Shown here one piece after another: positions 11,502-23,584 of a stretch of DNA of 64,000 bases. Below the pieces are notes generated by a model, which saw nothing but the letters and a program-made list of their open reading frames with translations, was not told where the DNA came from and did not search any database. The DNA is from Malurus cyaneus samueli (lineage: Eukaryota; Chordata; Aves; Passeriformes; Maluridae). Each line of letters starts with the position of its first letter. The first letter of the stretch is position 1. The stretch is taken from the NCBI GenBank assembly GCA_009741485.1, contig VKON01000103.1, forward strand, positions 81,039 through 145,038. Direction: 5' to 3'. A program made the position numbers and the translations under genes.

Positions 11502-14500
11502 CTGTGGTGCAGCTCTGAGTGAACAGCAATGCATCAGGGAAAGCACAAACAGCAGCGTTTGGGGCCTTTCGCTTTTAAACACACATTAAAAACTGCAGAT
11601 TCCGGGAGAGAGATGTATTAATAATTAAACACAGCTTCTGGGTTGAAAAACTAATCAATAATATACATTGAGATCAGAAATTCCTTTAAAAATTGGCCAG
11701 CATGGTGTTCCAGAGGTTTTGTATTCACACGTAAGAATTTCTACTTACATCCCTCGTAGCTGTCATTGCTCTGCAAATTAATGCAAAACTCAAGAATTTT
11801 TCAACTGCAGTTCCTTAAGTGTTGTGTTTAAAGCCTGCAGTAATTTACAAAATATTCCTGGTTAGCTAGCAGAATTGCCTACATTGTTCTTCTAGTGAAC
11901 CATTTCAGTGATTACATTGGTTTGGGGTTTGGTTTGGGGTTTTTTTGTAATCTAGGTGATAAGAATTCATGAAAGTGATTTTTTTTTTTTTTTAAAAGAC
12001 AATTGCCTTCTGTCAATAAGTTGCTGGGCAGCTCTTACTAAAGCATGAAGAAAAATGGGGTTTACTGTGAAAACATCAATTCACCATACTGAACAGATAT
12101 TTTTGTTTATATCTATACCACCACAGTTCTCAATGGCTTTGTTGCCTCTACAGTAAATTTTCAGACTTCATTTGGGGAAGTTCTCCTAACAAGAGAGAAC
12201 GTATAAAACGTTTGCAACAGAAAACCACAGAAAATATATGCTTTACAAAGCAACCATGCTATAGTGACCAAACAAAATAAGGGTTTTTTTTACAAATTTG
12301 TCATAGTCAGACAATTCATAGCTCTATAAAAGCTGAAATTTTGCCATGGTAATACCAAGTACAGAGCTGACAGTACCAAAAGCTAATGGACTGTCAGAGT
12401 TTCCCCTGCTAGGCCAAACTGCACAATTTTATTTTATTTTTTCCCTGAACAGGACATGGTTACCCTGCAAATGTGCCTGCTCTGGCACCTTGAAATAGCA
12501 CACAATTAAAAAAGAGTGGATGGAAACTACCTCTGAACCATAAAAATCTGTTCCCAACAAGAAACACTGTGCTTTCCTTGCACATCATTATTTCTTCTTT
12601 ACAAATTCAAAAGTATGAGGTCGCATTTCTTGTGCAGAGCAAAGCAAGAAAAGGAACTTCATCCAAACTGGTGACAGAAACAAACACCACAAGGGCCTCA
12701 GTCCCAGTGTGTACAAAAGTGTCACAAGGTCACCTGGCATTTTGCCAAAGCAGTTAGCATATAAATTGAGCCTAAACAAGAGGGGATAAGCATGTCCTCC
12801 GACAAAGAGGATTCCCAACAAAACCAGCAAAACAATTTCCATTATGGAAGAGAAAACTGCACTCATTGAAAATGTAACATCTATCTTCCTGCTGCAAACA
12901 TTATTTTAGCCATTCTGTTCATTGCAGAGGGCCCTGAACAGCATCAAGTTTCTGTGCTTTCTTTCAGAAAAATAATCATACACAGGCTGATTACAATATA
13001 TGCCAAAAACCATTTGCCATGTAAATATAATGACTGATTGAATTTGACAAAGCTCCTTCTAGAAGAGTAAACACTGAAGCTTTTGTTTAGGGATATTAAT
13101 CAGCCCAGCAAGCTCAACATGTCACCTGTGACAGAATGAAAGAAAAATCCTCCCCACCTGCTGGTAGAAGAGGCAGCAATACCATCCAGAGGAGGCAGGA
13201 CATTGCTGGAGAGGATTCCCCTGGATCCCAGCCTTTCTCCAGACACTCATCTTTCCTGGAACTGAGCATTCCATCAGCAAGAATAATCCTGCTCCAATGG
13301 CTGCCCAGGTCCAAATGGAGATCTGGCAGAGCTTTCTGCAAACTAAGAGCTGCAAATGCAGATAGATGTTAGAATTTCTCTCCAGACTGGCTCAGGAGCC
13401 TGTATTTGCACATTAACACAGAGTGAAGACAGTGTTCACAACACTGAGAATATCTTATGTCTTGCAAAGCTGACTTTAAGAATAATTAGCAAACACAGAT
13501 GTCAGGGAATAGTACACCAAAATTCTTAACTGCAGCTTGGCCATAAGCAAGTCTTACTGACATCCTTACCTTCCTCTGCTCAGTGGCAAAGAAATTACTG
13601 AAGATTTGTTTTCAAGTTCAGTCCCTGGAGAAGCAAATACCCAGAACCACCTTCCACTGAATCTTTGCTGACACACAGAGCATTGAATAACTCTTCCTCT
13701 GTGCTCCTTCTTCCCCTAAGGCAGATAAACCAATTTTTTAGGGAAGCTACATGGCATTGTTACCCAGCAAAACCAGCCACAAAGCCAGGTCAAATGCACA
13801 AGCTTTCTGCCTTAATCTGCCAAAAAACATTCCCTGTGGCTGACCCACCACTTCAAACATACCAAGAGCTCCTACTCCTCTAAAGAGGTTCTCAACTTGA
13901 GGACAGCTACTCACAGGAGCTGCTCACACCAAAGCCTTCGTAAAAAAACTGCAATCAGAAAGTCATTGGTGAGTAGAACTCAGCATAATCAAAAAATACC
14001 ACTCTCCATTATGACCCCAGCTTTTCTATTTACCACCTCATTATTTCAGCAAACGCTGTGGTTTGGGGATTACTCTCTAAGTACACTTAGCCCATGGAGT
14101 TAGTGATTGCAATCAGGATATTTCCCTGCTGACAGGCACTCAGGGGTGCTTATCCATCCATCTCTGTGCAGGGGACACAGGGGGGAAACACAGGGCCTCG
14201 TGGGATTGTGTTTGGAATGACACTTTTGCACCACATCACCTGGTACCTCTCTGCTTTTTTGCCATCTCTCTCCCCACAGTGTGAAGATAGTACTGATATT
14301 TCACCAGGTATTGCAACCTTTTGCCTGACTGTAACAGAAACTTTTGTTTTCCTCTTCATCTCAGAATACAAATACAAACAGTCTTTGAAATATATTTAGA
14401 CTAAACTTTTTTTTTTAAATGTTAATTTTCAGGAATGTTGCCAATCCACTTTTAGCAGATGGTTTGCTATTTAATGTCTCTAGGCAGAGAGAAAAGCTTT

Positions 14501-17171
14501 AATCGATAGAATCAAAAGAAATGTTGAACAACTACATGCAATTTCACAAAATCAAAGGCATTTCCTACATATTGTCAAGCAGAAAGAAACATATTGGCAT
14601 GTTGTTACTGCCAGGAGCTGAGGAATGCTTCCCACATTACAACACTGAATTTCCTTTTACGTGTGTTCGAGTCTGCAGGTTTCCTCCTAACAAGGACATT
14701 TACTCTGCCGTAAACATGGAAATTCTTTAAGAGCAGCTTAATTAAGTAAAAAAGAATCCAGGGCTGAGTGATTAAAAATCTACCCTCAAGAGCTGGCAGT
14801 TGCAACACAAAAAGCTTTACCTCTGCTTATTTCCTTCAATAAAAGTCAATATTGTGGCTCCCCATTCACTCTGGGGCCCAGCATTCCACTCGCATCTGCA
14901 ACCATCCAGGAAAAGAGAAAAACGGGCAGGGATCACTTCAGCCACCAGCAATTATTCAATTACTGCAGAGAGCACTGACAACTGTCTGAAAACCTGGCAG
15001 TCCCTTCCTGCCTTCAGGACAAGCCATAGGGATCCTTGCTTTAACCATGAAAAGCATGTACATACATTCATACAGAGATACCATGCAGAAAATACTTTAT
15101 ATATATATATATTAAATATTTTCATGTTCATTTGCATGCAAAATTTTGTCTCAGCACTTAAATGAAGAGTAGTAGAATGAGCACTGTGAAGGTGCTTTTA
15201 ACAAATTTTATGTCTTTTTATGTAAGAAAAACATGAGCTGCACTGAAAACTCATGTGTGTTGATAGAATTGCACTTATAGAAAGTAGAACAATAAATCTG
15301 CGAGATGTAAATGTTTCGGTGCCAAAAGCATTCCTGTTACATGGGACATGCAGCAAGTGGGAATGATGTATCCAAACATTTTGTCATTTTGTTACAGCTT
15401 TTTCTGGTCTTGCTGCTTTTAGTGCCTAAATTCACCAATTTTCTTGGCATCGTGTACAGCTTTACGCATCCCTTTGGAACTTCTGGTTTGTTGCTTGTTT
15501 TTTTTTTTTATTGTTGGTTTGTTTGTTTTACGCCTAACAGTTTTAAATTAGTTTTAAACTTGTACAGCTTTACAGCCATGTGAAAGTATTAGCTAAACAG
15601 AAGTTTGGAATGCCTGGCTCAGTTCCATGTAAGTTTAATGATGTCATAATCCTTTCCAGCTGACATCACCGTGTAAAGTCACAGAGGACTAACTCCGAAA
15701 AACCCGGACCAAAACAACAACACCACACAATTATTCATATATTAATAAATATATGATCTCCAATTATAACTGGAGACCAACAGCACCACGATTTTGGTTC
15801 CAGGACCAATATTTTGCTAATGATAGCCCAGCTGTATACAAACAAAATTAAAGGAGCTACACGTGTTTTAAAAGATCCATAGAAATGAAATCAAAGATTT
15901 CAAGCGTTCAATTTTTGAATGCTAGATTTGGGGTTAATTAACAAGCAAATATTTCTGGCAATCTACTAGATGTGGTTTTGAGAGTGATAGGGAAGTAAAA
16001 GGTTTCAGGAGAGAATCAGAAATGGTGCGTTGCTTCTTCCAACTCCATGGAAACCCACTAGCACCACTGGAAACTCTGTTATTTCCACTCAATAACTGCA
16101 ATTTCATAATAACTCAAAAGGATAAAACATTCAGGCATTCTTGCAAAGCCTGTAGCTTTCCTTATACTTTTCTCTCCTTGACCCTCCCCATCTTCCAAAC
16201 TATTAAATATGAAGTGAACACGTCTTCTAATCAGAAATTCCACAGAAATTACAGCATACTACTCCCACACCCTTTACTTGAGCAACTTGAAATACTCCTG
16301 TTAGCACAAGCAGAGGAGGGAAAGGCTGGCATAATATCATCATTCCACATACAGCTGGTAAAATTATAAATACCTCAGAGAAAGACAAATAGATAGAACA
16401 AAGTCATTTAAAAAAAATATTCTGTGCTCAGTTCTGCAAGCCCTTTTAATTCCATGCACAGAGCAATCCCAAAAGATGTTTTCTCTTACCATAATTTCAT
16501 TGCAATGATAATCCTGTAATGGATGAGTACAGACTCACTGAGTCTGCAGTGCTTGAAAAGTTTATCTGACAGTTCTACCTCCAGCATGCCAAATCTTCCC
16601 GCAAAGCCTCTGGCAAGTCATGACTTGACGCAGAAAGAAAAGCTTCAAAGGGATTTGAATCCACTATGAAAGCAGGGACAGGTAATTCTCTGCATTAGGT
16701 GGATGATTCATGAAAGAGATCTTTAGCTAGATTCAGATTACATAGGAGCAAGTAACACAGTCTAAAAATCTATATTATCTCCCTAAAATGAAGACTAGAT
16801 AATTTATCTATGAAAAAAAAAAACAAACCAAACCCAGAAATACTTACACTCTTCAGAAAGCTGCTTACAGAAATCCTATTTTCTCAGAGATCACTTGTGA
16901 CAGGAAAATTCAAACATTAAACATTTACAATATGGGGCTTGATTTGGGGGATAGGAAATGTCAAAACCAAAACTACAACAGGGTTTCCACATCCCGACTG
17001 GCATTACTAACACAGGGTCGCTTCGCTCATCAATTTTCACATCCAAGCAGAGATTTGGGCGATTACACGGTATTTAAGATGTGTTTATTAGAACACACAT
17101 CCTGGGAGAGCAAACTCATCTCACACCGGAGGGCTCATGTCCGTCTCCAGTTTGTGTCAGTGGACAGCAAT
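11502..17171. other. Intron 1, middle part, no gene recognised
   Basis: AT-rich single-copy intron. It contains a short (TA)n run at 15099-15112 and homopolymer T tracts near 11978 and 15500. No open frame shows a recognisable domain, and no transposon end was identified. Confidence 0.6.
15099..15112. repeat. (TA)n microsatellite
   Basis: Seven dinucleotide TA/AT units, perfect, inside GALNT18 intron 1. Confidence 0.85.
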
Positions 17172-17287
17172 GTGGCTACTGCACCCCGGCCTTTGGCTAC
17201 TGCACCCCTTCCTTTGGCTGCTGCACCCCTTCCTTTGGCTGCTGCACCCCTTCCTTTGGCTACTGCACCCCTTCCTTTGGCTGCTGC
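17172..17287. repeat. 21-bp tandem repeat in intron 1
   Basis: Five full units and the start of a sixth. GGCTAC or GGCTGC recurs at 17174, 17195, 17216, 17237, 17258 and 17279, exactly 21 bp apart, each followed by TGCACCCCTTCCTTT or a near copy. Because 21 is a multiple of three, the repeat gives periodic peptides (for example KGRGAVA on the minus strand). I do not regard these as coding. Confidence 0.92.
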
Positions 17288-20200
17288 AGGACTCACTGGC
17301 TCCCTGGGCTCCTCCGGAGGGGAGAAGGGACCTGGAGTCTGCAGTTCTGAGCATTCCAGCAGCCAGTAAAACCTGTCACCGACACTGGCTAAAGATGTGG
17401 CCAGTGCAGTTCCTGCCGCTCTCCTGGGCCCTGTCCTGCAGACCTCACCCATGGAAATGAATCTGCAGCTCAGGGGTTCCACCACACATTCACAGCTGGG
17501 GTTCCAGCCAGCTGCCACAGTGCTGTTGTCATAGAAATAGTACATTTTCAAAATCACACTGTAGCCAAATAAACTTCTTGTTTCTGTCAAAGGAAACAAT
17601 CTCAAATAAATCTGTCATGCCATTCCCATTGTACAAACCTGAAGAAACAGAGCAATCTAGATAACAACAGGAAAATGGAAAATAAAAAAAAAAAAAAAAA
17701 GAAAACTCAATCTGAAGAAAACAACTTTAATAATGAAAGGAATCATTCAATATCCAGTCATGAAATCCTATTACCTTAAAAAGGCCAAACTACCACTCCT
17801 CAGTCTTGGCCACTGCATCCTAACCCCTGTGACCTAAATCCCCCGTGGAAGAACCACCAAGAATATAATTAGAAGGGAGCTAAAGGTATTAAAAGGACAA
17901 AAAAATAATTTTAATAGTAGTAATAATACAATATCAAGTTGTATTCAACATCATCAACAACATTAAGTCTTCAGTAGATTGTCCTTGAAATACCTGCAGC
18001 TCCAGTATTGCTTGAAAATTTACAGCAAATTAAGTCTTCCAGCTGAAATAACTATATTAAGGTTTCTTTAGTGCACTCATCCCTAAGCATGGAAGAACAT
18101 GAAAGCTAAATTCCAATTAATCTGCTCTGACATGCAGCCATCTAGAATGACTTGAGAAGTCACAGCCTAAAGAGAAAAAATAATGGGACTAATCCAGCCT
18201 GTTTTACATATGCAAGTAGCTGTTCCATTGCAATCAGCTCCACTGGGACAGCAGATCTCTGTGCTTGCACAGGGACAGGGAACACCGAGCCCTCGGCAGT
18301 GGAGCGAGAGCTGAGCATCCCCAGGGCTGCTGCTGAGCACTCGTTTCTTCCTCAGCAGAATAAATGCACTGCAGCGAGTGATAAACATGCCTAATTGCTT
18401 CTGAGCTGGAGGGAAATAAGCTGGAGGGATTTAGCAATTAATTATTCCCAAAAGGAAAGTACCTCAGGAGTAAGAGGCAGGGTGGAATGGCCATTTGAAT
18501 CCCAGGGAGCTGACTTCACGGAACCCAGGCAGGGTTCATCAGCCAGGCTGCAAAAGACAGAACACATTCTTCTTTGTGTGTGAGATCACGAAAGAAAGAG
18601 TAGATAAGAAACACAACATTTACTTACTTAAACCTCTCCCAGGCTCGAACGAAGAATGGGGCTTGACCTAGTTCCCAAGCTCAAAATATACAGTTTGTAA
18701 AAGCAAATCATTTCCCCCCAACACCTGACCTCACAGGGACAGAGTGAATCAGCCACTGCAGGGCTCTCCCTCCCCCAGCTGACCACAGAGGCTGACCAGA
18801 TAGCCAACTGTGGGATAGCTAATATTAGCTCAAGTAAATCCACACAGCAAATCATTCTGAGCAGCAGAATAAAAGATAATATAAACAACCCATCTCTCAC
18901 AAATTTTCCCAAGTCCGCACAGTCCCTGACAGGAACGAATGCACCAGCCTGCAAGCTTGGAGGACCAAAGCTCTGCCAGAACACAGATGTCTCTGAACCA
19001 TCCACTGACCTTAACTAAGAATTCAGCTGCTCCAGACATGAACTGTGTGGTACAACTTCCATTCATCTCTAGTCTATGTCTTTACTGCATGTGATTTAAG
19101 AATTCTACTCAGGTGCAAGGGGCTGGGAGGAAGAACAGGGTGGAGGGCAAAAAAGCAAGTTCATATCACAGACTTCATAGTCTATGATCTTCTAAGATAA
19201 TTCAAGAACACAAACATCATCTGATTAGAACTAGGAAGGCAGATAAACACCAAAATGACATTGCATAATAAGACAGACGGGATGATGTGCAGAGGTGTTT
19301 TGAGTGACACTGGTTTAATCATAGCTCAGCTTTTCAAGGGAAGTGAAACTAGGAACTATGATGGCCCAAAAAGAGTCTGCAGAAAACAACACATTTCTTC
19401 CTTTTTGCTAATGTTTTTCACTCTGTCACTGATAGAAACTGAGCAGCAGATTAAGAGCAACCTGCCCACTGACCTGATCTTCCAACTGCATGTACAGCTT
19501 AGGGCAACTTTTTGGTGTCAAAGCCAATGCATGATGCATTATTAAGATGAACAATATGGTGTGATCTGTCTGAAGCACTCTTGGATTGATTTGAATAACA
19601 CGAGAATGTTTAGGGGGTTTGGAACCATTTTGGCGCCTGTGAACTCAACAGAATAGTTTTTTTATCTCACTGAACACTTGTGAAGTTCTAAAGCATACTT
19701 TCTGGGAATGCAAGTCCTACTAAACAATCTATGTGCCACACACCTTTGTCAGGCATGAAAAGGGCTGCATTTTGAATCAAGGTATCCATCTGGTCTTTTA
19801 CTCAGTTTCTTGCATACACAAACACATACACACAATTAATCTCAAAAAAGACACCATCCTGTTTGAAAACTCAAAAGGAGGTGGGAACTGAGTTTCTCTC
19901 AGTGGGTGCCTGCCAGCATGGAGCATATGCCTCCTACTGAAGATTTGGGCTGGGGGAGAGGAGAATCTCCTTGGGATGGGCTGGGGAGCACCCAGATGGA
20001 ATTATCACCACAGCACACTGCCACAGAAAAATCATGCAGGTCTCATCTTCATTGCAAAAAGTTAAAGTCATCGAACCAAAACCATCTTGTGAGCTGTATT
20101 TGGCCACAAGCCAAGAATTCAGGATTCCCAGGCTTCAGTCAGCTCAAGTTTCAGTGTCAAGCTTTAGCTCCACAAGGTTCTTCTTTCTGTGGCCCGGGAC

Positions 20201-22498
20201 TTCCCTGGACGTATCATTCTTTCCAAACATACCAGCTTTGATCCCTCTGAACCTCTCTCATCTGGAAATCCCTTTTCAGTCTGATACGTTTCTTGCCATG
20301 AAAATATATTTTTAAAAATACCTGCTTTAAAAGGGGTTTTATATGAAGGCGTGTCTTATTCCTTCTCATTTCCAGAATACTTGATAAAATATTAGAAGAT
20401 TGCAATTTATATGCTAAAGGAATTCCCAGATGGAATCTAATAAAACAATTCAATCAGAAGGCAAATTAAAATGAAATATTAGCACAACCCTGTGTGTAAA
20501 ATGCAGGAGCTCAAGCTCTCTGGTATTTGCACAATATCCTATGGAATGTAATTCTATTACCCGTGCTAATTTCATGCCTGTTCAGCACTGCAGAACATCT
20601 GAGCTATTGAGACCTCGCTCCAACACAAAAAAGAAGTGAGTGGGCCAAGGCAAAGTTAACAGCAAACTACAGATACCACTCGTAACCACATGTAGAACCA
20701 TTACAGCAGCTGGTTTACCCAATTTCTGGCAACAACTCTCAAACACGCAATTTCTTAAAGCTGAACCTTCAAGCTCAAATCAAACCCAATCAAGCTTGGG
20801 ATACTCCTTCCAGTCACTTCAGTAAGTTTTGTAGCACGACCCAGAATTCACAGCATCGCACAATTCAAAGCAAAATCTGAATGAGTACTCCTATTCTGCA
20901 GTATCTGCCACAGGATACTGTGAGAACCCCACTCATAATGATTTGTCAGGTAACAAACAGAAAATCTACTTTCAGATAAAGATCTGTGATGTTAATTTTA
21001 TTTATTTATCTTAAAGCCTAAGCAGTTTCGATAAAGCATGAGAGGTTTGTAAAGCTTTTTTTTTTAATCCCCTAATATTTTAGTACTTATCACCAAATTG
21101 TTCACTCAGTTAGTTTTGAAAGACCCTCTTCAACTTTTAAACAAGCGTTATTTATGGGGAAAAAAATCTTCTGGTTTGGCTTATGGATAGTCATGGAAAA
21201 AAAAAACAAAACCCGTCTACCTTTTCTCTACTACTCTGAGAATCGCTGACCAAAGGCATGGATATGGTTAGTAACCTTGAAAACAGTAAGTTTCCACAAA
21301 AATAAACAAGGCAATTTGAGATTCCCACAACAAACCTGAAGGAGTTTTGCTCCAGCCTCATAAAGAAAGTCAATTAACTTGGTGTATCTTACTCTTAGCC
21401 AGAGCCTTTTGAAAAATCCCCTGCTTTCATATAATGCTTCCACAGTGCACTCCACTGGCACACAGACAAGAATACATTTCCTTCTAGAAACCCATTTCAG
21501 AAATCAAGAAAAAGTTAAGGACTGCATGATAGAACTTAAAACTTGAAGAAGCTGGTATAACCCATTCTCTAGGGAAGAAAGGGGAAAAAAATGATAAAAA
21601 TCAGCACTTTACTACTTTGAGCAAGATGACAAGACTGTCTGAGAAATGAGGGCATACACAACATGAATGATGATATGCCATGTTTAAAAACTTATTAGTG
21701 CAAGTCAAAGCAAAGTAGCACTACAGAGTTATGTGTACTGACAGCAGGGCAGCCCAGCTCACTCCACTTGCTTCGTATTCCCAGTTGGTCAAAGCTGCCT
21801 GGAAGTGAGCAAGATTCTTTGCACCAGTGGTAAGTATCCTTCACCACATGGTTTACTCTTCTTTTTCAAATTTAGGAGAGACTAGAACTGGGATTTGACA
21901 TACAGTGGAGGCGATGCAGAAGCAGAGAAAGATGGTCCCTCTAGATTTAGTACAGGCTCTCACATAGGCTCAAGCCTCCTCACTATCCAATCCACTTGGC
22001 AGGCTGAGAGTGACACTATGATGCCACGCAGATGATGAAAACATAAAGGAAGACACTAAAGAACACCCAATAAAATGAAAGCAAGTCCTACTTGCTTAAA
22101 ATGAAAGCCATGTAAAATGAAATGAAAGCCATGTAAAATCCCAAACTCACAGCAAACCATCATATTCTCTCCCACTGCTTGCCCACTTCAACCCTTATCC
22201 CAGAGCGCCCATTAAAAGGAGATCAAATTAAAAGGCATTACACAGAGAGAGACTGCCCCAGTTCTAATCTCAAGGGGCACTACAGCAGCACTAAGGGAAA
22301 ACCTTCATCATCCCCTAGGACACAGAGACTCAGCACGGATTAGCAGAATCAGGCTTAAAGAGGGAGGAGAACAAGAATTCCAGTCGCAGCAGCCCATTTT
22401 GAAAAATAACAAATACAAATAAATTTAAAAAAAATAATACGAAAAGAGCAAGATGGGAAGTGCGTCTTGCGCCGAGCCCTCGCCGCGGAACTACTTGG
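17288..22498. other. Intron 1, proximal part, no gene recognised
   Basis: Mostly AT-rich intron. A small direct duplication of ATGAAAGCCATGTAAAAT is present at about 22104-22139, and a poly-A tract lies near 17683. No exon, RNA gene or transposon is supported. Confidence 0.6.
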
Positions 22499-22762
22499 AG
22501 GCAGGCAGGGGCAGGCAGGGAAGGCAGGGGAAGGGGCAGGAGCAGGTAGAGGCAGGGCAGAGGCAGGGGCAGGAGCAGGCAGAGCAGGGGCAGGAGCAGA
22601 GACAGAGCAGGTAGGGGCAGGGCAGGCAGGGCAGAGGAAGGCAGGGGAAAGAGGCAGCACGGCAGGCAGAGGCAGAGGTAGAGCAGGCAGAGTCAGGAGC
22701 AGGAGCAGGCAGGCACGGGCAGACAGAGGCAGGCACGGGCAGGCAGAGGCAGAGGCAGGCAG
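22499..22762. repeat. G-rich GGCAGG-type degenerate minisatellite
   Basis: About 260 bp built from GGCAGG, GGGGCAGG, GAGCAGG and AGAGGCAG words, almost free of pyrimidine runs on the plus strand. GALNT18 RNA from the minus strand would be C-rich here. It sits about 340 bp inside intron 1 from the exon 1 donor and merges into CpG-rich sequence at 22770-22930. Confidence 0.9.
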
Positions 22763-22936
22763 CAGCTGCGTTTCATCGCACCCCAGGCGAGCTCCGCGGG
22801 CGGGGGCGGCTCCCGAGTCCCCTCGCTCCGCCGCTGCCGGAGAGCTCCGGGAGGGCTCCGCGCAGCCCCGCTGTGCCGGGCGGGCCGTGGCTCCGCGATC
22901 GCGACAGACACGACACACGAGCTGACAGACGCGGCA

Positions 22937-23034
22937 GGGGTGGGATGGATGGGATGGGATGGGATGGGATGGGATGGGATGGGATGGATGGATGGGATGG
23001 GATGGGATGGGAATGGGATGGAGGGATGGGATGG
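22937..23034. repeat. (GGGAT)n pentanucleotide array next to exon 1 donor
   Basis: Tandem GGGAT units with a few GGAT and GGGAAT variants, beginning at GGGGTGGGATGGAT and ending about 70 bp from the GALNT18 exon 1 splice donor. The plus strand carries closely spaced GGG runs, and the RNA-sense strand reads (ATCCC)n. Confidence 0.95.
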
Positions 23035-23101
23035 CGGCTGCACACGGCAAGCGGCGGGCGGAGAGAGGAGAGGAGGGCAAGGAGCGGGGGTGAGGTGGTA
23101 C

Positions 23102-23336
23102 CTTGGATGTGCTGCTTGATGACATTTTCCAAATGGTCCAGCCTTTCTATAATCCTTAAAGTGTCCCCTTTGTCTTCCTCTAACGTTTTTTCTGAGATCG
23201 GCTCCTGCACTTTCACATAAACACTGGCAATGTAGTTGGTGACCCAGCCCACGTACAGCAGGCAGACGATGTTAGTCATTCCACTCAAAATCACGCAAGT
23301 GGACACTAAAGTTTTGGTTTTCCTGGTGCACACCAT
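23102..23336 (-). CDS. GALNT18: GALNT18 coding exon 1 (N-terminus, membrane anchor, stem)
   Basis: First coding exon, residues 1-78 plus one nucleotide of codon 79. The start ATG at 23334-23336 is chosen because it begins MVCTRKTKTLVSTCVILSGM, matching the human GALNT18 N-terminus I recall. Its context is good (A at -3, G at +4). Seen: a short basic cytosolic tail (R5, K6, K8), one hydrophobic anchor at about residues 13-33, then a lumenal stem with an acidic stretch (LEEDKGD) and an amphipathic segment IIERLDHLENVIKQHIQ at residues 62-78 that could form a coiled coil. The donor is CAAG/GTACCACC with GT at 23100-23101, and exon 2 completes codon 79 as Glu. The frame stays open upstream to a TAG at 23514-23516 with no other ATG. 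Inferred: type II Golgi membrane topology as in the family. It lies directly under a CpG island, so constitutive or broadly regulated initiation is likely. The remaining exons lie beyond the left edge. Confidence 0.97.
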
Positions 23337-23513
23337 CCTGAGATCCCTCCATATAGCTCCAAAAATCCTATGATCCAGAAAAAAAAAATAAGCTGCGATG
23401 AAAAGAAATCCTTTCCCCCCCCCTTTCCCCGAAACGGAGACCACTCCGAAGTCAGTAAATTTCCATGCAGAAAGTTCTCTGATCCACAGAATAAAAAAAT
23501 ACTTGTAGCCTAC
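23337..23513 (-). other. GALNT18: GALNT18 5'UTR (probable)
   Basis: Sequence immediately upstream of the start codon. It contains a C9 homopolymer (plus-strand coordinates 23414-23422) and an A/T tract. It is bounded upstream by a candidate splice acceptor at 23514. The true transcription start cannot be fixed from sequence. Confidence 0.55.
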
Positions 23514-23550
23514 CTAGGAGGAGAGGTGGGGGGGGAGGGCCGATAATTAG
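23514..23550 (-). other. Candidate 5'UTR splice acceptor
   Basis: On the minus strand, a CTAAT branch-like word precedes CCCTCCCCCCCCACCTCT, then CCTCCTAG, then GTAGGC. That is a long uninterrupted pyrimidine tract ending in AG at 23514-23515. It could mark the 3' end of an intron within the 5'UTR, placing a non-coding first exon inside the CpG island. A C-rich promoter tract is the alternative. Confidence 0.35.
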
Positions 23551-23584
23551 AATCCTGGGCTTTGAGTACATGAAAATAGCTGAA

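Noticed and set aside
9098..11589. Five to six open frames of 730-780 codons on both strands
   Set aside because: All are read-throughs of the 24-26-bp minisatellite. They overlap completely, encode only the repeat in different frames, and lie within GALNT18 intron 1.
22355..23125. 256-codon minus-strand frame with Pro/Ser/His-rich repeats
   Set aside because: It reads the GGCAGG and GGGAT arrays. It overlaps the GALNT18 exon 1 donor in another frame.
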